DNA of 13,200 nucleotides, from NCBI GenBank assembly GCA_900768725.1, contig CAAGDU010000017.1, positions 1 to 13,200 on the forward strand, written 5' to 3'. Source of the stretch: Bacteroidales bacterium. GTDB lineage: Bacteria > Bacteroidota > Bacteroidia > Bacteroidales > Paludibacteraceae. Position numbers and translations under genes: made by a program. Positions 1-5,664 of this stretch are shown here, piece by piece (the first letter of the stretch is position 1; the number at the start of each line of letters is the position of its first letter). The notes under the pieces were generated by a model. It was not told where the DNA came from. It worked only from the letters and a program-made list of their open reading frames with translations, and searched no databases.

Positions 1-1216
1 CGGTGGCGGTGCGTCCAACACCGTTGACTTGGAGATTTACGGCTACGACTTCGACGAGACCTCCGCGCTGGCAGAGGAGTTGAAGGCAATCTGCAACCAC
101 GAGGTGCCCGGTGCCCGCGATGCGACTATCTCGCGTGATGACGAGCGCCCTGAGATAAAAATCACGGTGGACAAAGATAAGGCATCGCGCCTCGGTCTGA
201 CCTCGGCTACTATCTCCTCGTACCTGCGCAACCGTGTGAACGGTATGGCGTGCGGCTACCTCAAGGAGGAAGGCTCGGAGTATGATATCCTCTGCCGACT
301 GGAGGAGAAAGACCGCAACACGGTGGAGGCAATCGCCAACATGACCATCCCGACTCCGATGGGCAAGAGCGTGAAACTGAGCGAGGTATGCTCCATCGGC
401 GAATACTGGACGCCGCCTACCATCGAGCGCAAGAGCCGTCAGCGTATCGTTACTGTGAAGGTAACGCCCTACAACACCTCTTTGGGTGAGTTGGTACAGT
501 ACATTGAGCAGAACGTGCTGCCGACGCTGGACATCCCGCAGGGCGTGGTGGTACGTATCGCCGGCGACTACGAAGACCAGCAAGACACCTTCGGCGACAT
601 GACGATGTTGGGCATACTGATTATCATGCTGGTGTACATCGTGATGGCGAGTCAGTTCGAATCGCTCAAGAAGCCGTTTGTGATTATGTTCACCATCCCA
701 TTTGCCCTCTCGGGTGTGGTAATCGCCCTGTGGCTGACCCACAGTTCGTTGGATATGATTGGTGCGCTGGGTCTCATCATGTTGGTGGGTATCGTAGTGA
801 AGAACGGTATTGTGCTGATTGACTATATCGACCTATTGCGTGAGCGGGGCTGGGAGTTGAACGATGCCGTGCAGGCAGCGGGCAGAAGCCGTATCCGTCC
901 TGTGTTGATGACGGCGTTCACCACGATTCTCGGTATGGTGCCGATGGCGGTGAGCAACGGTGAAGGCTCCGAGATGTGGAAGCCGATGGGTATTGTGGTG
1001 ATTGGCGGTCTGACCGTCTCCACCTTCCTGACCTTCTTCATGGTACCTGTGCTCTATGCGGCGATGTCCCGCCACGGCGAGCGCGACCGCGTGAGCAAGA
1101 TGCGCAAGAGTTTCATCTTCATGGACTTGAAGCCCAAGAAGAACCAGAAACCGCAGCCCACACCCGTAGCCTCCGATGAGGTCTTCCCCGAAACGACCCC
1201 GAGCGGAGTGAAGTAG
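1..1216 (+). CDS. RND (AcrB/HAE1-type) efflux transporter, C-terminal part
   Basis: This is the inner-membrane pump subunit of a tripartite RND efflux system, which uses the proton gradient to export drugs or other amphiphiles through a periplasmic adaptor and an outer-membrane channel. The reading frame is open from base 2 with no start, so the gene begins upstream; about 404 codons are present, against roughly 1,020-1,060 for a full protein. The first ~200 residues visible are the second periplasmic (porter/docking) half. They are followed by a hydrophobic block matching the last RND membrane helices, including the conserved GIVVKNGIVLIDY motif near bases 788-826 and the RIRPVLMTAFTTILGMVP segment. 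The protein ends in a hydrophilic Lys/Pro-rich tail. The catalytic Asp pair of TM4 would lie outside the window. A P-II-like gene follows, an arrangement known for the Porphyromonas PG0538-PG0541 efflux cluster. The family is certain; the substrate is unknown. Confidence 0.95.
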   Translation, partial: GGGASNTVDLEIYGYDFDETSALAEELKAICNHEVPGARDATISRDDERPEIKITVDKDKASRLGLTSATISSYLRNRVNGMACGYLKEEGSEYDILCRLEEKDRNTVEAIANMTIPTPMGKSVKLSEVCSIGEYWTPPTIERKSRQRIVTVKVTPYNTSLGELVQYIEQNVLPTLDIPQGVVVRIAGDYEDQQDTFGDMTMLGILIIMLVYIVMASQFESLKKPFVIMFTIPFALSGVVIALWLTHSSLDMIGALGLIMLVGIVVKNGIVLIDYIDLLRERGWELNDAVQAAGRSRIRPVLMTAFTTILGMVPMAVSNGEGSEMWKPMGIVVIGGLTVSTFLTFFMVPVLYAAMSRHGERDRVSKMRKSFIFMDLKPKKNQKPQPTPVASDEVFPETTPSGVK

Positions 1217-1218
1217 GG

Positions 1219-1350
1219 AGACCGCGCATAGCGCTGTCAGACCGCTGACGCTGAAAGACCGCGCTACGCGCTGAAAGACTGATATACAGTCGGATACTGA
1301 ATCAGTCGTTCAGCGTAGCGGTCAGACAGTGAAACGGTCGGACAATGAAA
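1219..1350. repeat. Degenerate GAC...CTGAAA palindromic repeat block
   Basis: The gap between the RND gene and the P-II-like gene consists of short imperfect units that begin GACCGC or GAC and end near CTGAAA. CGCTGAAAGAC occurs exactly at 1249-1259 and 1269-1279. Small palindromes are embedded: GCGC-ATA-GCGC at 1224-1234 and GCGC-TAC-GCGC at 1261-1271. A larger inverted repeat pairs 1257-1283 with 1301-1323, with two 2-base indels and one mismatch, and an inner hairpin GACTG/CAGTC sits at 1277-1291. There is no T tract, so it is not an ordinary intrinsic terminator. It resembles REP-like intergenic repeats, but copy number elsewhere cannot be seen from here. Confidence 0.7.
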
Positions 1351-1380
1351 ATGGTCTAATCATCAAAAAATAGTAACAAT

Positions 1381-1674
1381 ATGAAAAGTGTAATGATAGT
1401 CTATAATCAAGCGAACACCGAGCGGGTGGAGTATATGCTTGACAAACTGAATATCCAGGGCTTTACCTTCTTCGAGGATGTGCAGGGTCGCGGCACCAAC
1501 GGCGGCGAGCCGCGCCGCGGCACCCACGCATGGCCAGAGATGAACTCGTGCATGATTACCGTCGTGGAGGACCACCAAGTGGACGAACTCCTCGAGGGCG
1601 TGAAGAAACTCGATATGCGCAACCCTGCCGTGGGTGTCCGCGCCTTCGTCTGGAACATCGAGCAAACGGTGTAA
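1381..1674 (+). CDS. P-II-like, PG0541-type transporter-associated protein
   Basis: This is a 97-residue cytosolic protein with the size and alternating strand/helix pattern of a P-II (GlnB-like) ferredoxin fold. It starts MKSVMIVYNQAN, and the central segment contains a Gly/Arg-rich loop (GRGTNGGEPRRGTHAW), where P-II proteins carry their T-loop. The C-terminal half (MITVVEDHQVDELLEGVKKLD) resembles the second beta-alpha-beta repeat. Genes of this kind lie directly after RND efflux pumps in Bacteroidales, where they are called PG0541 family transporter-associated proteins. A role in sensing or modulating the pump is inferred from that neighbourhood and the fold, not shown. There is no Shine-Dalgarno sequence; the start is the first ATG in frame after the repeat block. 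It probably belongs to the efflux operon, which ends at the double hairpin just downstream. Confidence 0.8.
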   Translation: MKSVMIVYNQANTERVEYMLDKLNIQGFTFFEDVQGRGTNGGEPRRGTHAWPEMNSCMITVVEDHQVDELLEGVKKLDMRNPAVGVRAFVWNIEQTV

Positions 1675-1684
1675 CTCTAAAGTA

Positions 1685-1714
1685 GGTGCGGTTCCCGTTT
1701 GCGGGAGCCGCACC
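1685..1714 (+). terminator. Stable hairpin without T tract
   Basis: A 13-bp stem (1685-1697 with 1702-1714, one G-U pair) closes a four-base TTTG loop 11 bases after the P-II-like stop codon. No T run follows. It may protect the 3' end of the mRNA or act as a pause ahead of the real terminator 13 bases later. Confidence 0.6.
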
Positions 1715-1726
1715 ACAAATATAGTG

Positions 1727-1772
1727 CAAGAGGCTGTCTAACAAGTTGCGTTAGGCAGCCTCTTGTTTTTTT
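1727..1772 (+). terminator. Strong intrinsic terminator
   Basis: A 16-bp stem (1727-1742 with 1750-1765, one G-U pair) has a 7-base loop and is followed by seven T residues at 1766-1772. It ends the RND/P-II-like transcript and separates it from the promoter at 1812-1843. Confidence 0.9.
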
Positions 1773-1811
1773 ACCCTGTAGGATTTGTCCAACAACAAAT
1801 AATCACTTTTT

Positions 1812-1843
1812 TTTGTGTATTTCAAAAAAAAGCAGTACCTTTG
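1812..1843 (+). promoter_or_regulatory. Bacteroidetes-type promoter for the SPFH operon
   Basis: TTTG at 1812-1815 and TACCTTTG at 1836-1843 are separated by 20 bases, matching the -33/-7 consensus used by the Bacteroidetes primary sigma factor. The leader to the ATG at 1884 is about 35 bases. Confidence 0.8.
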
Positions 1844-1883
1844 CCCGACAAATTGAATAAAAACCAATAAAATCAGTATCTTT

Positions 1884-2753
1884 ATGGATCCGAAACAAAA
1901 AGTAACGACCCCGAGTTGGGTGAAATATGCGCTGGTGGCAGCGATTGTCGTAGCACTGATACCTTCCTTCTTCCTCCGCTGCACACGGGTGGACAGCAGT
2001 GCGGTAGGCGTGCGTTTCAACAAGTTGTCGCTTACGGAGCAGGGCACGCTGGATGCTTCGCCGGTAACCGGTTATGTGTTCTACTGCCCCATCACGACGG
2101 ATGTATTCAAATATCCGACCTATGTGCAACGCGTTGATTACAATCCCTTCACGGTTACGACTCGCGACGCTGCCATCTTCACGATGGACCCCACGATGGC
2201 ATACTATCTGAACCGCGCGAAGGCGGTGGATGTCTTCTTCAAGTACCGCCGCGACCTATCGGATATAGAAGCAGGGTACATGCGCACCGTCATCTACGAT
2301 GCTTATCGTATCTCCGCGAACAACTACACGAGCGATGAACTGATGGCGAACCGTGCGAAATTCGAGAACGAAGTAAGGCTTATGCTGGATAGTGCGCTGA
2401 CCTCGGAAGGCTTTATCGTAACGGAGTTCACCTCGCAGATTACGCCGCCGGAGAGCCTGCGCAAGATGATTGACGCGAAGAACGCGGCTGTGCAGGCGGC
2501 GCTAAAAGCCGAGAACGAGGTGAAAGAGGCGGAAGCCAATGCGAAGATAGCCGTTGCCAAAGCCGAAGGTGAGGCGAAAGCGATGAAAATCAAAGCCGAT
2601 GCGGAGGCGTACTACAACCGCACCATCTCTGCCTCGCTGTCGAAGTTGATTATCCAAGAAGACTGGATAGAGAAATGGGACGGCAAGTTACCGCAGGTGC
2701 AGGGAGGCGACAAGATGATGCCTGTGGTGAACTTCAACAATAGCAACGACTAA
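1884..2753 (+). CDS. SPFH/Band 7 (prohibitin-like) membrane protein
   Basis: This is a 289-residue protein with one N-terminal membrane segment (about residues 12-31, VKYALVAAIVVALIPSFFL). It is followed by an SPFH/PHB domain (about 32-205), which includes the VGVRFNKL start and the QITPPESLRKMIDAKNAA end typical of prohibitins. An Ala/Glu/Lys-rich segment of about 45 residues follows (AEGEAKAMKIKADAEAYYN), of the kind that forms the coiled coil in SPFH rings. Family members assemble large membrane-anchored rings that organise membrane microdomains and restrain membrane proteases such as FtsH; that this protein does so is inference. It is the first gene of an operon driven from 1812-1843, with the next gene only 6 bases downstream. 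The ATG at 1884 gives the expected N-in hydrophobic anchor. Confidence 0.9.
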   Translation: MDPKQKVTTPSWVKYALVAAIVVALIPSFFLRCTRVDSSAVGVRFNKLSLTEQGTLDASPVTGYVFYCPITTDVFKYPTYVQRVDYNPFTVTTRDAAIFTMDPTMAYYLNRAKAVDVFFKYRRDLSDIEAGYMRTVIYDAYRISANNYTSDELMANRAKFENEVRLMLDSALTSEGFIVTEFTSQITPPESLRKMIDAKNAAVQAALKAENEVKEAEANAKIAVAKAEGEAKAMKIKADAEAYYNRTISASLSKLIIQEDWIEKWDGKLPQVQGGDKMMPVVNFNNSND

Positions 2754-2759
2754 GGCTAT

Positions 2760-3074
2760 ATGAACGAGTTTTTAGAGCAAGAAGAGCAAGTACTGAAGAT
2801 GATAAAGACGGTGTTCGACCCCGAGATTCCCGTCAATATCTACGACCTCGGACTGATATACAAGATAGACCTGACCGAGCCCGGCGTATGCACTATCGAC
2901 ATGACGCTGACCGCTCCGAGTTGCCCCGCGGGGGAGTTCCTCGTGGAGGATATCAAGCAGAAAGTGGGGAGCGTGGATGGCATAGAGACCGTGAACGTGA
3001 ATATCGTCTTTGAGCCAGAGTGGAGCAAAGACATGATGTCCGAGGAAGCCAAACTGGAGTTGGGAATGCTGTAA
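2760..3074 (+). CDS. MIP18/DUF59 family Fe-S cluster maturation factor
   Basis: This 104-residue cytosolic protein belongs to the MIP18 (DUF59, PaaD/SufT-like) family, whose members help insert iron-sulphur clusters into target proteins, often with the SUF machinery. Two hallmarks are present: DPEIPVNIYDLGLIY at residues 20-34 and LTAPSCPAG around Cys55, the conserved cysteine thought to bind metal. The C-terminal SEEAKLELGML matches the tail found in Bacteroidetes SUF-associated members. The usual length is about 100-110 residues, so it appears complete. It starts 6 bases after the SPFH stop and ends 2 bases before the LpxH-like start, so the three genes are almost certainly cotranscribed and probably translationally coupled. 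No other suf gene is visible in the window. Confidence 0.92.
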   Translation: MNEFLEQEEQVLKMIKTVFDPEIPVNIYDLGLIYKIDLTEPGVCTIDMTLTAPSCPAGEFLVEDIKQKVGSVDGIETVNVNIVFEPEWSKDMMSEEAKLELGML

Positions 3075-3076
3075 TC

Positions 3077-3865
3077 ATGGCAGTTTATTTTCTGAGCGAT
3101 GCACACTTAGGTTCTCGGGCAATAGCGGACGGGCAAAGCCACCAACAGCGGTTGGTGGACTTGTTGCAGTATATGGCTCAGGACGCCACCGCCATCTATC
3201 TGTTGGGCGATATCTTCGACTATTGGTGTGAATATTTTTGGAAAGATAGTTCCAAAGCACAGTATGCGCCGGTGCTGCAGTGTATCCGCAGCCTAACCGA
3301 CCAAGGCATCGCCGTGCACTTCTTCATCGGCAACCACGACCTCTGGACGTTCGGACGCTTGGCAAAAGCCACGGGCATGACAGTCCACCGCCGCCCGCTC
3401 GACACGGAGATAGCGGGCAAGCGGGTCGTTATGTGCCACGGCGATGGTGTGCTACCCTCGGATTATCCATCGCTCTACCCTGCACCTATCCTGAAGAAAA
3501 TCAAGCGGTTCATCTGGTTGCGAAAGGTCTTCCACAGTCCTTTCTGCCAATTCTGGTTTCGCCTGCTGCCGCCGAAGTGGGGCAACGAGTTGGGCTACGA
3601 ATGGGCAAAGCGCAGCCGACTGAAAGAGTTGGCGCACCCGTGTCCCTACAAAGGCGAGCGACAGGAGGAACTGGTGCTTTTCGCCAAAGAGCAGGAGCGG
3701 CGGGGCAACCACCGCGATTTCTATATCTTCGGACACCGCCATATCGACCTCGACCTGCAAATCACAGGCAACAGCCGCGTGATAATCCTCGGCGACTGCT
3801 TCCAGCAGTGGACGTATGGCAGGCTGGAAGATAATCGTTTTGAACTGGTAAACTACGAACATTAA
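3077..3865 (+). CDS. lpxH: UDP-2,3-diacylglucosamine pyrophosphatase (LpxH-like)
   Basis: This 262-residue calcineurin-like metallophosphoesterase is predicted to cleave UDP-2,3-diacylglucosamine to lipid X and UMP, the fourth step of lipid A synthesis, at the inner face of the cytoplasmic membrane. All metal-site motifs are present: DAHLG (Asp8, His10), GDIFDYW (Asp45), GNHD (85-88), HGDG (121-124) and GHRH (219-222). The hydrophobic and basic segment between residues 134 and 175 (KRFIWLRKVFHSPF...) corresponds to the lipid-binding cap of LpxH. I chose ATG 3077, 2 bases after the upstream stop. An in-frame ATG at 3020 would add 19 residues overlapping the MIP18 gene and is not conserved-looking, because MAVYFLSDAHLG is the normal N-terminus. 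The gene closes the SPFH operon. A paralogous phosphoesterase of different substrate cannot be excluded. Confidence 0.88.
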   Translation: MAVYFLSDAHLGSRAIADGQSHQQRLVDLLQYMAQDATAIYLLGDIFDYWCEYFWKDSSKAQYAPVLQCIRSLTDQGIAVHFFIGNHDLWTFGRLAKATGMTVHRRPLDTEIAGKRVVMCHGDGVLPSDYPSLYPAPILKKIKRFIWLRKVFHSPFCQFWFRLLPPKWGNELGYEWAKRSRLKELAHPCPYKGERQEELVLFAKEQERRGNHRDFYIFGHRHIDLDLQITGNSRVIILGDCFQQWTYGRLEDNRFELVNYEH

Positions 3866-4005
3866 AACAAAGGTACACAAAAACAAACATACATACATTA
3901 CAAAAACGAACAAGAACATTTTTATTTCAACAAATATTTCCAAATATTGTTCAAATATTATTCAATTATTATTACCAATCGGCATTAGCAATTAACAAAA
4001 ACAGA
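3866..4005. promoter_or_regulatory. AT-rich leader of mazG with helically phased repeats
   Basis: This 140-base gap is strongly A/T biased. CAAATATT occurs at 3931, 3941 and 3952, and the related CAATTATT at 3963, giving a 10-11 base spacing of about one helical turn. No clear TAnnTTTG -7 element or terminator hairpin is visible, so the promoter is undefined. The phased AT motifs may bend DNA, act as an UP-like element or bind a regulator; this is inference. Confidence 0.45.
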
Positions 4006-4794
4006 ATGTACACACGCGAGGAACAGTTGAAAGCCTTCGACCGCCTGCTGACGGTGATGGACGAGTTGCGGGAGAAATGCCCGTGGGACAGGAAACAGAC
4101 TTTTGAGAGCCTGCGAGAAAACACGATAGAGGAGGTGTATGAACTTGCTTCCGCCATCGTGCAACAAGATAAGACAGAGATTAGCAAAGAGTTAGGTGAT
4201 GTGCTGCTCCACGTGGTGTTCTACGCGAAGATGGGCAGCGAGACGGGCGACTTCGACATTGCTGACGTATGCAACCGTATCTGCGACAAGTTGATATTCC
4301 GCCATCCGCACGTGTATGGCGAGGCGGCGGCGAAGAATGCAGAGGACGTGTGCCATCTCTGGGAGCAGGTGAAGCTGAAAGAGAAAGGCGGCAACAAGAC
4401 CGTGCTGGCAGGTATTCCCGAGGCGTTGCCCGCGCTGGTGAAAGCGTATCGCATACAAGACAAAGTGGCGAACGTGGGCTTCGACTGGGAGAATCCCGAA
4501 GACGTGTGGGCAAAGGTGAAAGAGGAGATAGGTGAGTTTGAGGCGGAATGCCGCAAGGAGGGTCAGACGCGCGAGGCAATGACGCTGGAGTTCGGCGACC
4601 TGTTGTTCGCGCTGGTGAATGCCGCACGCAAGTACAAGATACGCCCCGACAACGCGCTGGAGATGACCAATCAGAAGTTCATCCGCCGCTTCAACTACAT
4701 TGAGCAGCGGGCAACGGAGATGGGGAAACGCATGGGAGAGATGACCCTCGATGAGATGGAGGACCTGTGGCAAGAAGCCAAACAAGGGGAATAA
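4006..4794 (+). CDS. mazG: Nucleoside triphosphate pyrophosphohydrolase MazG
   Basis: This 262-residue cytosolic enzyme hydrolyses nucleoside triphosphates to monophosphates and pyrophosphate, cleaning the nucleotide pool and, in E. coli, lowering ppGpp. It has the two-domain layout of full-length MazG. The N-terminal catalytic domain carries CPWDRKQTFESLRENTIEEVYEL (Cys25-Pro26-Trp27-Asp28, then EEVYE at 42-46) and ELGD at 62-65, the Mg-binding ExxE...ExxD set. A second MazG repeat follows, with VGFDWENPEDVWAKVKEEIGEFE and EFGDLLFALVNAARK. Its length matches the family (about 260). It stands alone, with an AT-rich leader upstream and a terminator directly abutting its stop. The first ATG is preceded by ACAAAAACAGA, with no Shine-Dalgarno sequence. 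Confidence 0.95.
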   Translation: MYTREEQLKAFDRLLTVMDELREKCPWDRKQTFESLRENTIEEVYELASAIVQQDKTEISKELGDVLLHVVFYAKMGSETGDFDIADVCNRICDKLIFRHPHVYGEAAAKNAEDVCHLWEQVKLKEKGGNKTVLAGIPEALPALVKAYRIQDKVANVGFDWENPEDVWAKVKEEIGEFEAECRKEGQTREAMTLEFGDLLFALVNAARKYKIRPDNALEMTNQKFIRRFNYIEQRATEMGKRMGEMTLDEMEDLWQEAKQGE

Positions 4795-4828
4795 AAAAGA
4801 GGGCGGCGATATATCGCAGCCCTCTTTT
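4795..4828. terminator. Bidirectional intrinsic terminator between convergent genes
   Basis: A 10-bp stem (4795-4804 with 4819-4828), a G-A mismatch and a further 4-bp stem close a TATA loop. The stem has four A residues on its left edge, next to the A-rich mazG stop, and TTTT on its right, so it can end mazG on the plus strand and the lipoprotein gene 4901-5419 on the minus strand. The minus-strand product has the longer U run. Confidence 0.85.
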
Positions 4829-4848
4829 GGGGTAAGCAGCCCTCTTTT
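4816..4848. repeat. Direct repeat of the terminator 3' arm
   Basis: GCAGCCCTCTTTT at 4816-4828 is repeated at 4836-4848, an exact 13-base match with a 20-base period. The second copy could also pair with the 5' arm at 4797-4804 and carries a longer T run, offering an alternative terminator. Confidence 0.75.
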
Positions 4849-4856
4849 TGTGTAAG

Positions 4857-4894
4857 CCTCTCCCTTTAAGAAGGGAGGGATGGATGGGGAGGGG
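4857..4894. other. Hairpin plus potential G-quadruplex
   Basis: A stem of 7 strong pairs (4860-4866 with 4871-4877, extendable outward) closes a TAAG loop. Overlapping it, four G runs occur on the plus strand: GGG 4873-4875, GGG 4877-4879, GGGG 4886-4889 and GGGG 4891-4894, with loops of 1, 6 and 1 bases. This fits the G3+N1-7 quadruplex pattern. It starts 6 bases beyond the lipoprotein stop codon, on that gene's template strand. A function in transcription termination or as a dispersed intergenic repeat is inference. Confidence 0.5.
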
Positions 4895-4900
4895 ACCTTT

Positions 4901-5419
4901 TTACTCCGCCGTCTGTTGGATGGTGAACGTGCTGGGGGAGTACTTGGAGTCGGATTGTACCTCAAGAGTGAGGTCTTTGGTAACGCTCTTGCGCGGGATG
5001 TAGCGGATGGGGAAGACCGCCATGTTGTAGCTGGGCAGGAACACCAGCGTGCCCGCAGGGATATTGCTCTTGGCGGTATCTAAGGCAAAAGCAATAGAGT
5101 CCATCGCGAGGTACTCGAGTTGCAGTGCCGCCGTGTCCCACGTGGTTTGGAAGCCGGTCAGCACATTGCCTTGGGCACTGATAGCGACCACCATCCGCAC
5201 CGTATCGCCCACGTGGATGGTATCGAGCACTGCCTTCCCGTCTTCATTGATGCGATACCCCAGCGTATCTTTCACCACCGCGGTATCCGCATGCCCGCAA
5301 GTGCGAACAGGCACAGATAAAGCAATCTGAGGGGTGTACTGGGAATTGTTCTCAAAATCACAAGATGCGGCAAGCAACCCTACCGCCATCGTCAGAATAA
5401 CAAAAGAAATCTTTTTCAT
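4901..5419 (-). CDS. Lipoprotein of unknown function
   Basis: This 172-residue protein has a typical lipoprotein signal peptide: MKKI, a hydrophobic core, then LLAASC with the lipidated Cys20 and Asp21-Phe-Glu after it. The mature part is predicted to be beta-rich and looks like a single Ig-like sandwich; it has no motif I recognise. Two cysteines are present in total, the lipid Cys and one in VPVRTCGHAD. It is probably anchored in the outer membrane, and the acidic residues after the cysteine are compatible with surface export in Bacteroidetes. It is transcribed toward mazG, sharing the terminator at 4795-4828. Its upstream region holds a CTAG repeat array, and further upstream lies the tRNA-Leu gene on the same strand with its own terminator. 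No close functional assignment is possible. Confidence 0.8.
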   Translation of the reverse strand: MKKISFVILTMAVGLLAASCDFENNSQYTPQIALSVPVRTCGHADTAVVKDTLGYRINEDGKAVLDTIHVGDTVRMVVAISAQGNVLTGFQTTWDTAALQLEYLAMDSIAFALDTAKSNIPAGTLVFLPSYNMAVFPIRYIPRKSVTKDLTLEVQSDSKYSPSTFTIQQTAE

Positions 5420-5440
5420 ACTATTGCTTTTTATTATGTC

Positions 5441-5471
5441 CTAGAAAATCTAGAATTTCTAGAAAATCTAG
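5441..5471. repeat. Four CTAG motifs at exact 9-bp spacing
   Basis: CTAG occurs at 5441, 5450, 5459 and 5468, in the pattern CTAGAAAAT, CTAGAATTT, CTAGAAAAT, CTAG. Read differently, it is two identical interrupted palindromes CTAGA-AAA-TCTAG (5441-5453 and 5459-5471) 18 bases apart. It lies 21 bases upstream of the lipoprotein start (5419, minus strand) and downstream of the tRNA-Leu terminator. The position and symmetry suggest an operator, but I see no convincing promoter beside it. Confidence 0.7.
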
Positions 5472-5502
5472 GGAGAAAACACTTCTAAAAAACTATCCCT
5501 AC

Positions 5503-5526
5503 AAAAAGCGAGCCAAACGGCTCGCT
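5503..5526 (-). terminator. Intrinsic terminator of tRNA-Leu
   Basis: An 8-bp stem (5507-5514 with 5519-5526) has a 4-base loop. On the minus strand it is followed by a run of T residues (5503-5506 complement), starting 2 bases after the tRNA 3' end. Confidence 0.9.
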
Positions 5527-5527
5527 G

Positions 5528-5609
5528 TGCGGCATAAAGGACTCGAACCTTCACTCTGTTAGGAACCAGATCCTAAGTCTGGCGCGTCTACCAATTCCGC
5601 CAATGCCGC
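5528..5609 (-). tRNA. tRNA-Leu (anticodon UAG)
   Basis: Read on the minus strand, a 7-bp acceptor stem GCGGCAT/ATGCCGC encloses a D arm, the anticodon stem-loop CCAGA-CTTAGGA-TCTGG with anticodon TAG, a long type II variable region and a T arm with TTCGAGT. The long variable region and the UAG anticodon identify a leucine tRNA reading CUA and related codons. The 82 bases include the discriminator A; the CCA end is not encoded. It has its own promoter at 5633-5664 and its own terminator. Confidence 0.97.
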
Positions 5610-5632
5610 AAATATAGATACGAAATCGGCTG

Positions 5633-5664
5633 CAAAGGTACACATTATTTTTCAAATATGCAAG
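5633..5664 (-). promoter_or_regulatory. Promoter of tRNA-Leu
   Basis: On the minus strand, CTTG (plus 5661-5664) and TACCTTTG (plus 5633-5640) are separated by exactly 20 bases, matching the Bacteroidetes -33/-7 consensus apart from one base in the -33 box. The -33 box lies inside the first codons of the divergent M16 peptidase gene. Confidence 0.75.

Noticed and set aside
1219..1350. CRISPR array
   Set aside because: Units are degenerate, of unequal length, and lack constant repeats with unique spacers; there are no cas genes.
3020..3076. Upstream ATG start for the LpxH-like gene
   Set aside because: It would overlap the MIP18 gene by 55 bases and add 19 residues with no family resemblance; ATG 3077 gives the normal MAVYFLSDAHLG start.
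4192..4965. 257-codon minus-strand open frame opposite mazG
   Set aside because: It lies antisense to a certain gene, crosses the bidirectional terminator and has low-complexity His/Leu/Arg-rich content without domains.
5441..5471. -7 promoter elements (TAGATTTT on the minus strand) within the CTAG array
   Set aside because: The last base departs from TAnnTTTG, and no TTTG lies about 20 bases upstream of either copy.
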